Positions 1 through 4,977 are shown, counted from the first letter of the stretch. The stretch is DNA of 6,260 nucleotides from Actinomycetota bacterium (GCA_013812465.1 JACCTK010000222.1:1-6260), one strand, 5' to 3'. The notes: generated by a model not told the origin, from the letters alone. A program made the numbers and translations.

Positions 1-60
1 CGCATCGTCGTCGTATCTTCGGGCGACGCGCTCGTCGAAGTAGCCGTCGGCGCCGAGCAC
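1..60 (-). CDS. Partial N-terminus, probable class I SAM-dependent methyltransferase
   Basis: Twenty codons run off the left edge on the minus strand, beginning with GTG at 60-58 and reading [20 protein letters not shown]. The '[12 protein letters not shown]' stretch resembles the N-terminal segment that precedes the Rossmann fold in many actinobacterial class I SAM methyltransferases; the diagnostic glycine-rich SAM motif would lie outside the window, so this is pattern recognition rather than proof. The start is constrained because an in-frame TAG lies at 72-70 and GTG is the only start codon after it. Third codon positions are almost all G or C. No clear Shine-Dalgarno sequence is seen, but a TANNNT hexamer ends exactly 6 nt before the GTG, which fits a leaderless transcript. 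The opposite strand is also open over 1-81, so a plus-strand gene end is a weaker alternative. Confidence 0.5.
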   Translation of the reverse strand, partial: MLGADGYFDERVARRYDDDA

Positions 61-66
61 GGCCGG

Positions 67-72
67 AACCTA
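67..72 (-). promoter_or_regulatory. Putative leaderless -10 element for the left-edge gene
   Basis: On the minus strand the hexamer TAGGTT (TANNNT) is followed by six bases, CCGGCC, and then the GTG start at 60. In actinobacteria, leaderless genes typically have TANNNT about 6-7 nt before a transcription start that coincides with the start codon. The same spacing recurs at two other genes in this window. No convincing -35 is visible. Confidence 0.4.
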
Positions 73-82
73 CCGCACCGAT

Positions 83-108
83 GAGTCTGACCCATGCTCG
101 GAGTCTGA
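83..108. repeat. Pair of GAGTCTGA direct repeats in a divergent intergenic region
   Basis: GAGTCTGA occurs at 83-90 and again at 101-108, 18 bp apart start to start. The pair lies between the divergent left-edge gene and the DUF1905 gene. Such a placement would suit a tandem operator or activator site, but an 8-bp pair can arise by chance and no known regulator consensus is recognised. Confidence 0.25.
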
Positions 109-142
109 ATCACACAACGCTACGAACAGGAGGCGCACCGAC

Positions 143-424
143 ATGATGACGCGCATCGATGAGCGGTTTACAGCGGTCTTGCAGAAGAGCCCGGCCAAAG
201 GTGGCTGGACCTACGTCGTCTGGCCCGCCTCGGCCGAGTTCTTCGGCACGCGCGGGCTCGTAAAGGTACGCGGGTCGATCGACGGGCATCCCTTCCGAAG
301 CTCGTTCATGGCCATGGGAGACGGCACGCACAAGCTCCCGATCAAGGCGGACATCCGCAAGGCAACTGGCAAAGAGGCCGGCGACACTGCCACGGTTTGG
401 CTGGAGGAGCGGCTAGATGCTTGA
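143..424 (+). CDS. DUF1905 domain protein
   Basis: A 93-residue protein matching the DUF1905 pattern across its whole length: a '[18 protein letters not shown]' opening, '[22 protein letters not shown]'-like centre (actual '[18 protein letters not shown]', residues about 31-48), then '[25 protein letters not shown]' and a closing 'VWLEERLDA'. DUF1905 is a small beta-rich domain of unknown biochemical function. In many proteins it is followed by a YdeI/OmpD-associated domain; here it stands alone. The start is well supported: AGGAGG at 128-133 lies 9 nt before ATG 143; a second ATG at 146 is a minor alternative. It is divergent from the left-edge gene and followed by about 180 nt of non-coding DNA with a hairpin, so it is probably monocistronic. 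It is soluble, with no signal peptide or membrane segment. Confidence 0.88.
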   Translation: MMTRIDERFTAVLQKSPAKGGWTYVVWPASAEFFGTRGLVKVRGSIDGHPFRSSFMAMGDGTHKLPIKADIRKATGKEAGDTATVWLEERLDA

Positions 425-479
425 TCGGGAATTGACGCGCAGCCGGGGGCGGTCACGACCAAGCCGGGCGACGCACTCA

Positions 480-513
480 CTCGTCGTGCAGGCTAGTGAG
501 CCTGGACGACGAG
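480..513. terminator. Strong imperfect hairpin downstream of the DUF1905 gene; possible terminator
   Basis: Positions 480-487 (CTCGTCGT) pair with 506-513 (ACGACGAG). After one G-G mismatch (488/505), positions 489-494 (CAGGCT) pair with 499-504 (AGCCTG), leaving a four-base AGTG loop. That is 14 base pairs in 34 nt. It lies 55 nt after the DUF1905 stop and 90 nt before the VOC start, so a transcription-stopping role is plausible. There is no T-run on either side, so it is not a canonical intrinsic terminator; a structured leader element or a dispersed repeat are alternatives. The remaining intergenic DNA (425-479 and 514-592) shows no convincing gene or -10 element. Confidence 0.45.
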
Positions 514-603
514 GGAGGGTGGCGATCCGGCGCCGTGTCGTGGCCGTCTTCCGGCCCGCAGTGAATTTCCGATCAAGCATCTCGACGGGAAAGAGGTGAA
601 GAA

Positions 604-1011
604 GTGAGTTCAGCGCTGAAGAGTGTTGGTGCCATCACTCTGTTCGTCGAAGACCCACAGCGATCGAAGTCCTTCTACCAGGACGTCTTCGACGTCTCGG
701 TGATCTACGAAGACGAGGACGCCGCAGCGTTCAGCTTCGAGAACATGATCGTCAATCTCCTCTCGCTTCCGGCGGCCCGCGAGCTCATCTACCCTGGAGC
801 TGTCGCCAATCGGGAGGCCGGATCGCGCTTCCAGCTGACGATCTGGGTGGACGATGCGGACGCGGTGTACAAAGAACTGACAACGCGTGGCGTGGAGCTG
901 CTGAACGGTCCGCTGAACCGGGAGTGGGGAATGCGCACCGCCAACTTCACCGATCCCGACGGGCATATCTGGGAGATCGCGGAAAAGCTTCCCGAGACCG
1001 AGAGCTCGTAG
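604..1011 (+). CDS. VOC family (glyoxalase/dioxygenase fold) protein
   Basis: A 135-residue single-chain VOC protein made of two beta-alpha-beta-beta-beta halves. The first begins 'VGAITLFVEDPQRSKSFYQDVF' (residues 8-29). The second begins 'FQLTIWVDDADAVYKELTTRGVELL' (76-100) and ends 'FTDPDGHIWEIAEKL' (115-129), where E124 occupies the usual metal-ligand position. VOC members include glyoxalase I, extradiol dioxygenases and fosfomycin/bleomycin resistance proteins; the substrate here cannot be told from sequence. The GTG start at 604 is preceded by GAGGTGA at 593-599, a good ribosome binding site with short spacing. The next gene starts two codons after this gene's stop, in the same frame, so the two are almost certainly cotranscribed. 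The protein is cytoplasmic. Confidence 0.88.
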   Translation: MSSALKSVGAITLFVEDPQRSKSFYQDVFDVSVIYEDEDAAAFSFENMIVNLLSLPAARELIYPGAVANREAGSRFQLTIWVDDADAVYKELTTRGVELLNGPLNREWGMRTANFTDPDGHIWEIAEKLPETESS

Positions 1012-1014
1012 CGT

Positions 1015-1401
1015 TTGCTCTCCGGAGAGTGTCGCTGTGGAGCGGTTCGCTACCAGGTCTCGGACGAGTTCCTGTACGCGATGAACTGTCACTGCTCGGA
1101 ATGCCGAGCGGCGACCGGCTCGGCCTTCAAGGCGTTCGCGGGCATCGAGCGGAAGAAGCTCACGATCACGGAGGGATTGGACGACATCGCCGTCTTCGGG
1201 GAGGAGACTCTCAACGATACGCGCTGCGGGGCGTGCGGATCCTTCCTCTTCTCGGTGGTGCGGGAGGGCGCTTATGTGCACGTCGCCATGGGGTCGCTGG
1301 TGGATGCTCCCACCATCCGTCCGACAAAGCACATCTTCGTCGGCTCGAAAGCAGCTTGGTTCGAGATCACCGACGATCTGCCGCAGACCGACGGGCTATA
1401 G
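1015..1401 (+). CDS. GFA/CENP-V family zinc-binding protein
   Basis: A 128-residue protein with the conserved cysteine pattern of the GFA (glutathione-dependent formaldehyde-activating enzyme)/CENP-V family: 'GECRCGAVRY' (C6, C8), 'NCHCSECRAATGSAF' (C25, C27, C30) and 'TRCGACGSFLFS' (C71, C74). These cysteines bind structural and catalytic zinc in characterised members. Length is close to the family norm. Most family members have no proven substrate, and the 'glutathione-dependent' name should not be taken literally. The TTG start at 1015 is the only standard start between the upstream in-frame TAG (1009-1011) and the first cysteine pair, and it places the protein start where homologues usually begin ('xLxGxCxCGAVRY'). 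The ribosome binding site is weak at best (GAGAG near 1000), so translation probably depends on coupling to the VOC gene just upstream. Confidence 0.87.
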   Translation: MLSGECRCGAVRYQVSDEFLYAMNCHCSECRAATGSAFKAFAGIERKKLTITEGLDDIAVFGEETLNDTRCGACGSFLFSVVREGAYVHVAMGSLVDAPTIRPTKHIFVGSKAAWFEITDDLPQTDGL

Positions 1402-1480
1402 GCCTAGACTGAGCCTGAGCGCTGTCGAGTCGCGCGGGACGCGGTCGGCAGGATGCAGCGCGCGGGAGTTCTCTCGAGCG

Positions 1481-1492
1481 GACTGGCCAGTC
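1481..1492. other. 12-nt palindrome in the convergent GFA/LanC-like gap
   Basis: GACTGGCCAGTC is perfectly self-complementary and sits in the 109-nt gap between the convergent ends of the GFA gene (1401) and the LanC-like gene (1511). A second 8-nt palindrome, GACATGTC, lies at 1496-1503. Neither forms a stem with a proper loop and T-run, so a terminator role is only a guess. Nothing else recognisable is seen in this gap. Confidence 0.2.
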
Positions 1493-1510
1493 GGTGACAT
1501 GTCTCAGGTG

Positions 1511-2671
1511 CTACGGCAGCGGGACGGTTCCGCCGCCGGCCAGGCAGTCGGCGAGGTACAGCGCTGTTCCTGGATCGCCGGTCCAGAGGGTGTGGCGACC
1601 GCGGCCGAGTTCTGTGCGCGCACGTGCCACCTGGGCGAGCGCGTGCATGGCGAAGGCGCGGGCACGCTCGAGCCATAGCTCGTCGCCGGTGCGCTCGAAG
1701 AGCGCGAGGAACGCGTATCCGTTGCCCGCCGTGCCGTGACAGAGGTTTGCTCCCTTCGACAGCGGGCCGGCTCGCCAGGTGAGCTCGCCACCGGCGCGCA
1801 GCAAACGCCCATGCTGATCGTCGTCGGGCGCCAAGTGAGCCAGCGAGGCGACGACACCGGGCGCGCCGTGACACCACTGCGTCCGGATCGACCTGTCGCG
1901 ATTGCGGCGCAGGCTCTCCATCGAGGTGACCGGCGGCCAGTTGGCGAGCCCGTCCTCCTCGACGGCGTAACGGGCGGTGGTCTCCGCCGCGCGCCGATGG
2001 ACCTCGTCGTCGGCATCGCGAGACAAGGCGAGCACGCAGCCCGCGAACCCGTGCGCGGGTCCGATGAACTGCTCCACCATTCCGTAAAGCCGTTGCGTCC
2101 AGAGGCCAGTCTCCGGATCCCAGTCGTCGCGTAGCCACGCTGCGCTCTCGCGCCAGAGATCGAGCCACTTCTCGTCGCCCGTCAGCTCGTGCATGGCGGC
2201 CGCGGCAAACATGGTCCCGGGGCTGCCCCACATCACCTCACGGCGCTCGTCGTCCGCGTTCCCCGCGATCAGCTGGGCCAGCCGGTCGGCGTTCTCCTGC
2301 GATGGCGAAACCCGATGCAACGCGAGCCGAATGCCCGTCTCGCCCATCCAGAGGCTCCGCTCGTGATCGACATCGGGAAAATCGGGCTCGTAGACGCGCT
2401 CGAGGTACGAGACGTAGTCCCCCCGGAGTTCCACAAGCCCTCGACGATGCAACAAGTTGAGCGCCTGAACGACACCCGCGCCGCCGGCGTAAACCGTCCG
2501 GAAACGGCGCTCCTCGTCGCCCTTTTCGTCAATGTCCAGGGGGTGCGTCGTCCAGCCATCGTCGAACGATCCCTCCGCATCCTCGGCAATCTCCCGGATC
2601 GCCGCGCGGACGAGGTCGGGATTCCAGCTGTCATCGATCAGCCGTTCATGGACATCGGGATCGAAGAGCAT
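1511..2671 (-). CDS. Stand-alone lanthionine synthetase C-like (LanC/LanCL) protein
   Basis: A 386-residue protein with the seven glycine-rich repeats of the LanC alpha/alpha toroid: YAGGAG (61-66), WMGETG (108-113), MWGSPG (147-152), GPAHGFAG (204-211), WCHGAPG (266-272), LCHGTAG (310-316) and LWTGDPG (362-368). The zinc ligands of the family are present: C267, C311 and H312. H207 in 'AHG' and R263, four residues before C267, match catalytic positions of NisC (H212, R280). The 'WCHGAPG' signature is close to eukaryotic LanCL proteins. LanC enzymes activate a cysteine or glutathione thiol for addition to dehydroalanine/dehydrobutyrine; LanCL proteins add glutathione to such damaged residues in proteins. 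No LanB/LanM dehydratase, precursor peptide or transporter lies in the window, so a lantibiotic role is not supported here. ATG 2671 follows an apparent leaderless promoter, and the gene is divergent from the methyltransferase at 2722. It is probably cytoplasmic. Confidence 0.9.
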   Translation of the reverse strand: MLFDPDVHERLIDDSWNPDLVRAAIREIAEDAEGSFDDGWTTHPLDIDEKGDEERRFRTVYAGGAGVVQALNLLHRRGLVELRGDYVSYLERVYEPDFPDVDHERSLWMGETGIRLALHRVSPSQENADRLAQLIAGNADDERREVMWGSPGTMFAAAAMHELTGDEKWLDLWRESAAWLRDDWDPETGLWTQRLYGMVEQFIGPAHGFAGCVLALSRDADDEVHRRAAETTARYAVEEDGLANWPPVTSMESLRRNRDRSIRTQWCHGAPGVVASLAHLAPDDDQHGRLLRAGGELTWRAGPLSKGANLCHGTAGNGYAFLALFERTGDELWLERARAFAMHALAQVARARTELGRGRHTLWTGDPGTALYLADCLAGGGTVPLP

Positions 2672-2677
2672 CAGCCG

Positions 2678-2683
2678 AGACTA
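2678..2683 (-). promoter_or_regulatory. Putative leaderless -10 element of the LanC-like gene
   Basis: On the minus strand TAGTCT (TANNNT) is followed by exactly six bases (CGGCTG) and then ATG at 2671. No Shine-Dalgarno sequence is present. The arrangement predicts transcription starting at the A of the start codon. The upstream -35 region is not recognisable. Confidence 0.45.
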
Positions 2684-2709
2684 GAGACGCAGAACGAGTC
2701 GCGCCTGCA

Positions 2710-2715
2710 TACATT
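2710..2715 (+). promoter_or_regulatory. Putative leaderless -10 element of the SAM methyltransferase gene
   Basis: TACATT (TANNNT) is followed by exactly six bases (GCGCGC) and then the GTG start at 2722. There is no Shine-Dalgarno sequence. This mirrors the LanC-like promoter on the other strand; the two -10 elements are only 26 bp apart, so RNA polymerase binding at one would probably hinder the other. Confidence 0.45.
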
Positions 2716-2721
2716 GCGCGC

Positions 2722-3480
2722 GTGAGCTTCACGGTCGCCGCCGACTCCTACGACCGGTTCATGGGCCGCTACTCCGTTCCGCTCGCTCCCCAGTTCGCGG
2801 ATCTCGCAGACGTGGTCGCGGACCAGTGCGTGCTCGACGTGGGCTGCGGCCCCGGCGCGCTCACCACGGAGCTGGTCAGGCGGCTGGGATCGGACGGCGT
2901 CGCAGCCGTCGATCCTTCGGAGCCGTTCGTCGCAGCGGCTCGTGAGCGCCATCCCGGTGTCCGGGTGGAACGTGCGCCGGCGGAGCAGCTGCCGTTTGCC
3001 GACGAGGAGTTCGACGCGGCGCTCGCGCAGCTCGTCGTTCACTTCATGGCGGATCCTGTTGCCGGCCTCGCGGAGATGGGGCGCGTGACTAGCGAGGGCG
3101 GCGTTGTGGCAGCTTCCGTTTGGGATCACGCCGGCGGGCAGGGCCCGCTCAGCCCGTACTGGGATGCGGTGCGCGAGCTCGACCCCAGCGCGCAGGACGA
3201 ATCCAAGCTTGCCGGCGCCCGAGAAGGACACCTGACGGAGCTGTTCGACGCGGCGGGCCTCCGCGAGGTCCGGGAGACGCGCCTCGCTGTGAGCGTCGCG
3301 CATCCGACATTCGAGGACTGGTGGGATCCGTTCACGCTCGGAGTCGGGCCAGCGGGGGCGTATGTCGCCGGACTCGACGCTGAGCGCCGAGAGGAGCTTC
3401 GCGAATGCTGTCGAGACCGGCTTCCGGCGTCACCGTTCGTCCTCACGTCGCAAGCGTGGGCAGCACGCGGGCTTGCGTAA
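2722..3480 (+). CDS. Class I SAM-dependent methyltransferase
   Basis: A 252-residue protein with a Rossmann-fold SAM methyltransferase domain. 'SYDRFMGRYS' (residues 9-18) is the typical N-terminal lead-in. Motif I is VLDVGCGPG (37-45), and the acidic residue after strand 2 is D64 in 'AAVDPSE'. 'RAPAEQLPFADEEFDAALAQLVVHF' (84-108) covers the adenine-contacting segment and motif II, followed by 'GRVTSEGGVVAASVWD' (120-135). The C-terminal part, with 'TFEDWWDPFTLGVGP' (196-210), probably forms the substrate cap. The acceptor substrate is unknown; relatives are small-molecule methyltransferases of the UbiE/MenG-like group. The GTG start at 2722 fits homologous N-termini and the leaderless -10. 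Sharing a 50-bp divergent region with the LanC-like gene hints at coordinated control but does not show a shared pathway. Confidence 0.9.
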   Translation: MSFTVAADSYDRFMGRYSVPLAPQFADLADVVADQCVLDVGCGPGALTTELVRRLGSDGVAAVDPSEPFVAAARERHPGVRVERAPAEQLPFADEEFDAALAQLVVHFMADPVAGLAEMGRVTSEGGVVAASVWDHAGGQGPLSPYWDAVRELDPSAQDESKLAGAREGHLTELFDAAGLREVRETRLAVSVAHPTFEDWWDPFTLGVGPAGAYVAGLDAERREELRECCRDRLPASPFVLTSQAWAARGLA

Positions 3481-3497
3481 CTCCGTCTAGGGGCGAA

Positions 3498-3530
3498 GGA
3501 CGTTTCCGGTCAAACCTCTTGGGGACGTCC
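3498..3530. terminator. Weak hairpin between convergent methyltransferase and GNAT genes
   Basis: GGACGT at 3498-3503 can pair with ACGTCC at 3525-3530 across a 21-nt loop that may add a few G-C pairs (CC 3506-3507 with nearby G residues). It fills most of the 51-nt gap between the two convergent stop codons, where a bidirectional terminator is expected. No T-run follows on either strand, so the call is tentative. Confidence 0.25.
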
Positions 3531-3531
3531 A

Positions 3532-4074
3532 CTAGACGAGCGCCTTCCAAAACACAGTCGTATCGCATGGCCGCCCGTCTGGATACAGGGCGAAGCCGGG
3601 AATCACGCCGACCCTCGTCCACCCGAGTCGCGCATACAGACGCTCGGCGGCGTCGCCGGTCACCGTGTCCAGCACGAGCAGCGACTTGCCCTCCGCTCGC
3701 GCCTCCGCCTCGGCACGCTCCATTAGCCGCTGGCCGATACCCATGCGTCGTGCCGTGCGGCGGACGAGCATTCTCGCGATGTCCGCGCGGTGCGGCTGGT
3801 TCGGATGTGGAGCGAAGACGACCTGGACCGTGCCGACGAGCGTCCCCTCCGTGAACGCCGCGAGCAGCAACCGGCCTCCGGCCTCGACGTCGTCGGCGTA
3901 TGCCTCGTACACGTCGCGGGCTTCCTGGTGCGAGAAGGGCGCCAGATAGCCAACCGACGCGCCTCCCTCGACGCAGTCGACGAGGATGGCTGCGAGCCCG
4001 TCGAGCTGGCCGCGCACCTCGCTCGCGTCGAGACGGCGGATCTCGACCCGCGGGGATGGCAGCCCCTCAGCCAT
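3532..4074 (-). CDS. GNAT family N-acetyltransferase
   Basis: A 180-residue GNAT-fold acetyltransferase that would transfer acetyl from acetyl-CoA to an amine. The acetyl-CoA pyrophosphate loop (motif A, R/Q-x-x-G-x-G/A) is seen as R109-R-M-G112-I-G114 within 'ARMLVRRTARRMGIGQRLMERAEAEAR' (here residues 100-126, with the catalytic beta-strand just before). Motif B follows as 'LLVLDTVTGDAAERLYARLGWTRVGVIPGF' (132-161). The substrate is unknown; detoxification of aminated antibiotics or protein/metabolite acetylation are both possible. It is the last gene of a three-gene minus-strand operon. ATG 4074 lies inside the preceding VOC gene (8-nt overlap with its end at 4067), and with no clear Shine-Dalgarno sequence it is probably translated by coupling. 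Confidence 0.9.
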   Translation of the reverse strand: MAEGLPSPRVEIRRLDASEVRGQLDGLAAILVDCVEGGASVGYLAPFSHQEARDVYEAYADDVEAGGRLLLAAFTEGTLVGTVQVVFAPHPNQPHRADIARMLVRRTARRMGIGQRLMERAEAEARAEGKSLLVLDTVTGDAAERLYARLGWTRVGVIPGFALYPDGRPCDTTVFWKALV

Positions 4075-4489
4075 CGTCGGTGACGAGAGCTCCGCCCCAG
4101 TCGGCCGGATCGACGTCGGCGATCGACTGCGAGAACGTCCAAAGGTGGCCGCCGATGTCCTCGACGTTGTACTGGCGCTCTCCGTACGGATAGTCGGTCG
4201 GAGGGTTCAGGATGCGGGCGCCGGCTGCAAGCGCTCGCGCGTGGTGCGCGTCGGCGTCCTCGACCCGCACGAGCACGGCGTGCGCCGCAGCATCTCCCGC
4301 TCCGCCCTCCATCACGACGACCGCGCCCTCGCCGTACACGAGCTGCGCGCGATGGCTCCCGATACGCAGGCGCACGGTGAACCCGAACGCCTTGCAGAGC
4401 CAGTGGGTCGCCTCTTCCACGTCCGGATACGCGAGCTCCGGAATGACCGTCGCCGAAGGAACCGAGCGATTCGCGATCGTCCCGGTCAC
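4067..4489 (-). CDS. VOC family protein, second gene of the operon
   Basis: A 140-residue VOC protein: 'VIPELAYPDVEEATHWLCKAFGF' (residues 15-37), 'VLVRVEDADAHHARALAAGARIL' (72-94) and 'YPYGERQYNVEDIGGHLWTFSQSIADV' (100-126). The last segment is typical of PhnB-like/glyoxalase-like members. The position that carries a metal-binding glutamate in many VOC enzymes ('HLWEF') is threonine here (T118), so metal-dependent catalysis is doubtful and a binding role is possible. I place the start at GTG 4489, which overlaps the TGA of the upstream VOC gene by four bases (GTGA), a standard coupling arrangement. A longer open frame extends upstream to 4756 but overlaps that gene and lacks VOC-like sequence. 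An oddity is a GGAGG (4495-4491) only one base from the GTG, too close for normal use, with no alternative standard start in the following codons. Confidence 0.83.
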   Translation of the reverse strand: MTGTIANRSVPSATVIPELAYPDVEEATHWLCKAFGFTVRLRIGSHRAQLVYGEGAVVVMEGGAGDAAAHAVLVRVEDADAHHARALAAGARILNPPTDYPYGERQYNVEDIGGHLWTFSQSIADVDPADWGGALVTDDG

Positions 4490-4908
4490 GCCTCCGGCTT
4501 GCCCACTCTGACCTCCTGCAGAACCCAGCTGTTCCCGTCGGGATCGCTGAAGTCCGCGAACGAGCCGTAGTCGCGCCGCTCGGGATCCGGCCCCGGCATC
4601 CACCCGTTCTCCGTCATGTGCCGAACCTCGGTCACCTCCACGCCCCGCTCGACGAGCTCGGCTCGCGCGGCCTCGATATCGGAGACGATCAGATGCGTTC
4701 CCCGAACCGAGCCCGGCGTCGCGTCGGTGATTCCCTTCCCGACGGTGATCGAGCACGCCGAGCCCGGCGGCGTCATCTGCACCACCCGAAAGTCGTCGCT
4801 GGGCGCGTGGTCGACGTCCAGGTTGAAGCCGACCGTCTCGACGTAGAAGGCCTTGGCGCGATCCACATCCGAGACGGGAATCAGAACGAGCTCGAGCTTC
4901 ACGTCCAC
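4486..4908 (-). CDS. VOC family protein, first gene of the operon
   Basis: A 140-residue VOC protein: 'LELVLIPVSDVDRAKAFYVETVGFNLDVD' (residues 5-33) forms the first half, and 'GTHLIVSDIEAARAELVERGVEV' (70-92) with 'GSFADFSDPDGNSWVLQEV' (115-133) forms the second. Metal-ligand candidates are E6 or a nearby residue, H72 and E132. The family includes glyoxalases and antibiotic-binding resistance proteins; close relatives are usually annotated only as glyoxalase superfamily. The GTG start at 4908 is supported by AAAGGAG at 4920-4914 on the minus strand with five-base spacing. The stop overlaps the next VOC start by four bases, and the GNAT gene follows, giving a compact three-gene operon. The promoter region is shared with the divergent dinB gene. 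Confidence 0.89.
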   Translation of the reverse strand: MDVKLELVLIPVSDVDRAKAFYVETVGFNLDVDHAPSDDFRVVQMTPPGSACSITVGKGITDATPGSVRGTHLIVSDIEAARAELVERGVEVTEVRHMTENGWMPGPDPERRDYGSFADFSDPDGNSWVLQEVRVGKPEA

Positions 4909-4941
4909 GTCCTCTCCTTTCGTGCCTTGTGTCCAGCGATC

Positions 4942-4947
4942 ACGCTA
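4942..4947 (-). promoter_or_regulatory. Putative -10 element of the VOC-VOC-GNAT operon
   Basis: TAGCGT (TANNNT) on the minus strand would put transcription start near 4935 and give a leader of about 27 nt containing the Shine-Dalgarno sequence at 4920-4914. The expected -35 region (about 4965-4970 with a 17-bp spacer) falls inside the LexA box and is a poor match to TTGACA. Confidence 0.3.
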
Positions 4948-4963
4948 TCCGTCCGAGCCCATG

Positions 4964-4977
4964 AGAACATATGTTCG
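4964..4977. promoter_or_regulatory. LexA (SOS) operator overlapping the dinB start codon
   Basis: AGAACATATGTTCG matches 13 of 14 positions of the Gram-positive SOS box CGAACATATGTTCG, and the core GAACATATGTTC (4965-4976) is a perfect palindrome with the required GAAC-N4-GTTC half-sites. It covers the dinB ATG at 4971. LexA bound here would block transcription initiation or early elongation of dinB until RecA-stimulated LexA self-cleavage after DNA damage. A dinB gene immediately downstream makes a chance match unlikely. Confidence 0.85.

Noticed and set aside
2..81. Possible C-terminal end of a plus-strand gene at the left edge
   Set aside because: The frame ends at TGA 82-84 and shows no motif; the minus-strand reading has a methyltransferase-like N-terminus and a matching promoter, so it was preferred, with modest confidence.
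417..599. 60-codon plus-strand frame between the DUF1905 and VOC genes
   Set aside because: It overlaps the end of DUF1905, contains the strong hairpin, is arginine-rich and has no ribosome binding site or domain.
610..1332. 240-codon open frame on the minus strand opposite the VOC and GFA genes
   Set aside because: It spans two well-supported genes on the other strand and its translation shows no recognisable domain; long antisense frames are common in GC-rich coding DNA.
1414..1508. Distant inverted repeat CCTGAG/CTCAGG flanking the convergent gap
   Set aside because: Six bases separated by about 85 nt is expected by chance and offers no plausible stem or terminator.
1404..2231. 275-codon minus-strand frame overlapping the LanC-like gene
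   Set aside because: It is in another frame of the LanC-like gene, is very arginine-rich and has no motif; the LanC frame carries all conserved residues.
2189..2725. 178-codon plus-strand frame opposite the start of the LanC-like gene
   Set aside because: It runs through the divergent promoter region into the methyltransferase start and has no family features.
3405..3854. 149-codon plus-strand frame at the methyltransferase end
   Set aside because: It overlaps the methyltransferase C-terminus and the opposite-strand GNAT gene and looks like random GC-rich translation.
4490..4756. N-terminal extension of the second VOC gene to an upstream start
   Set aside because: The extra 89 residues are arginine/glycine-rich, overlap the first VOC gene and do not resemble a VOC N-terminus; the GTGA junction at 4489 gives a normal-length protein.
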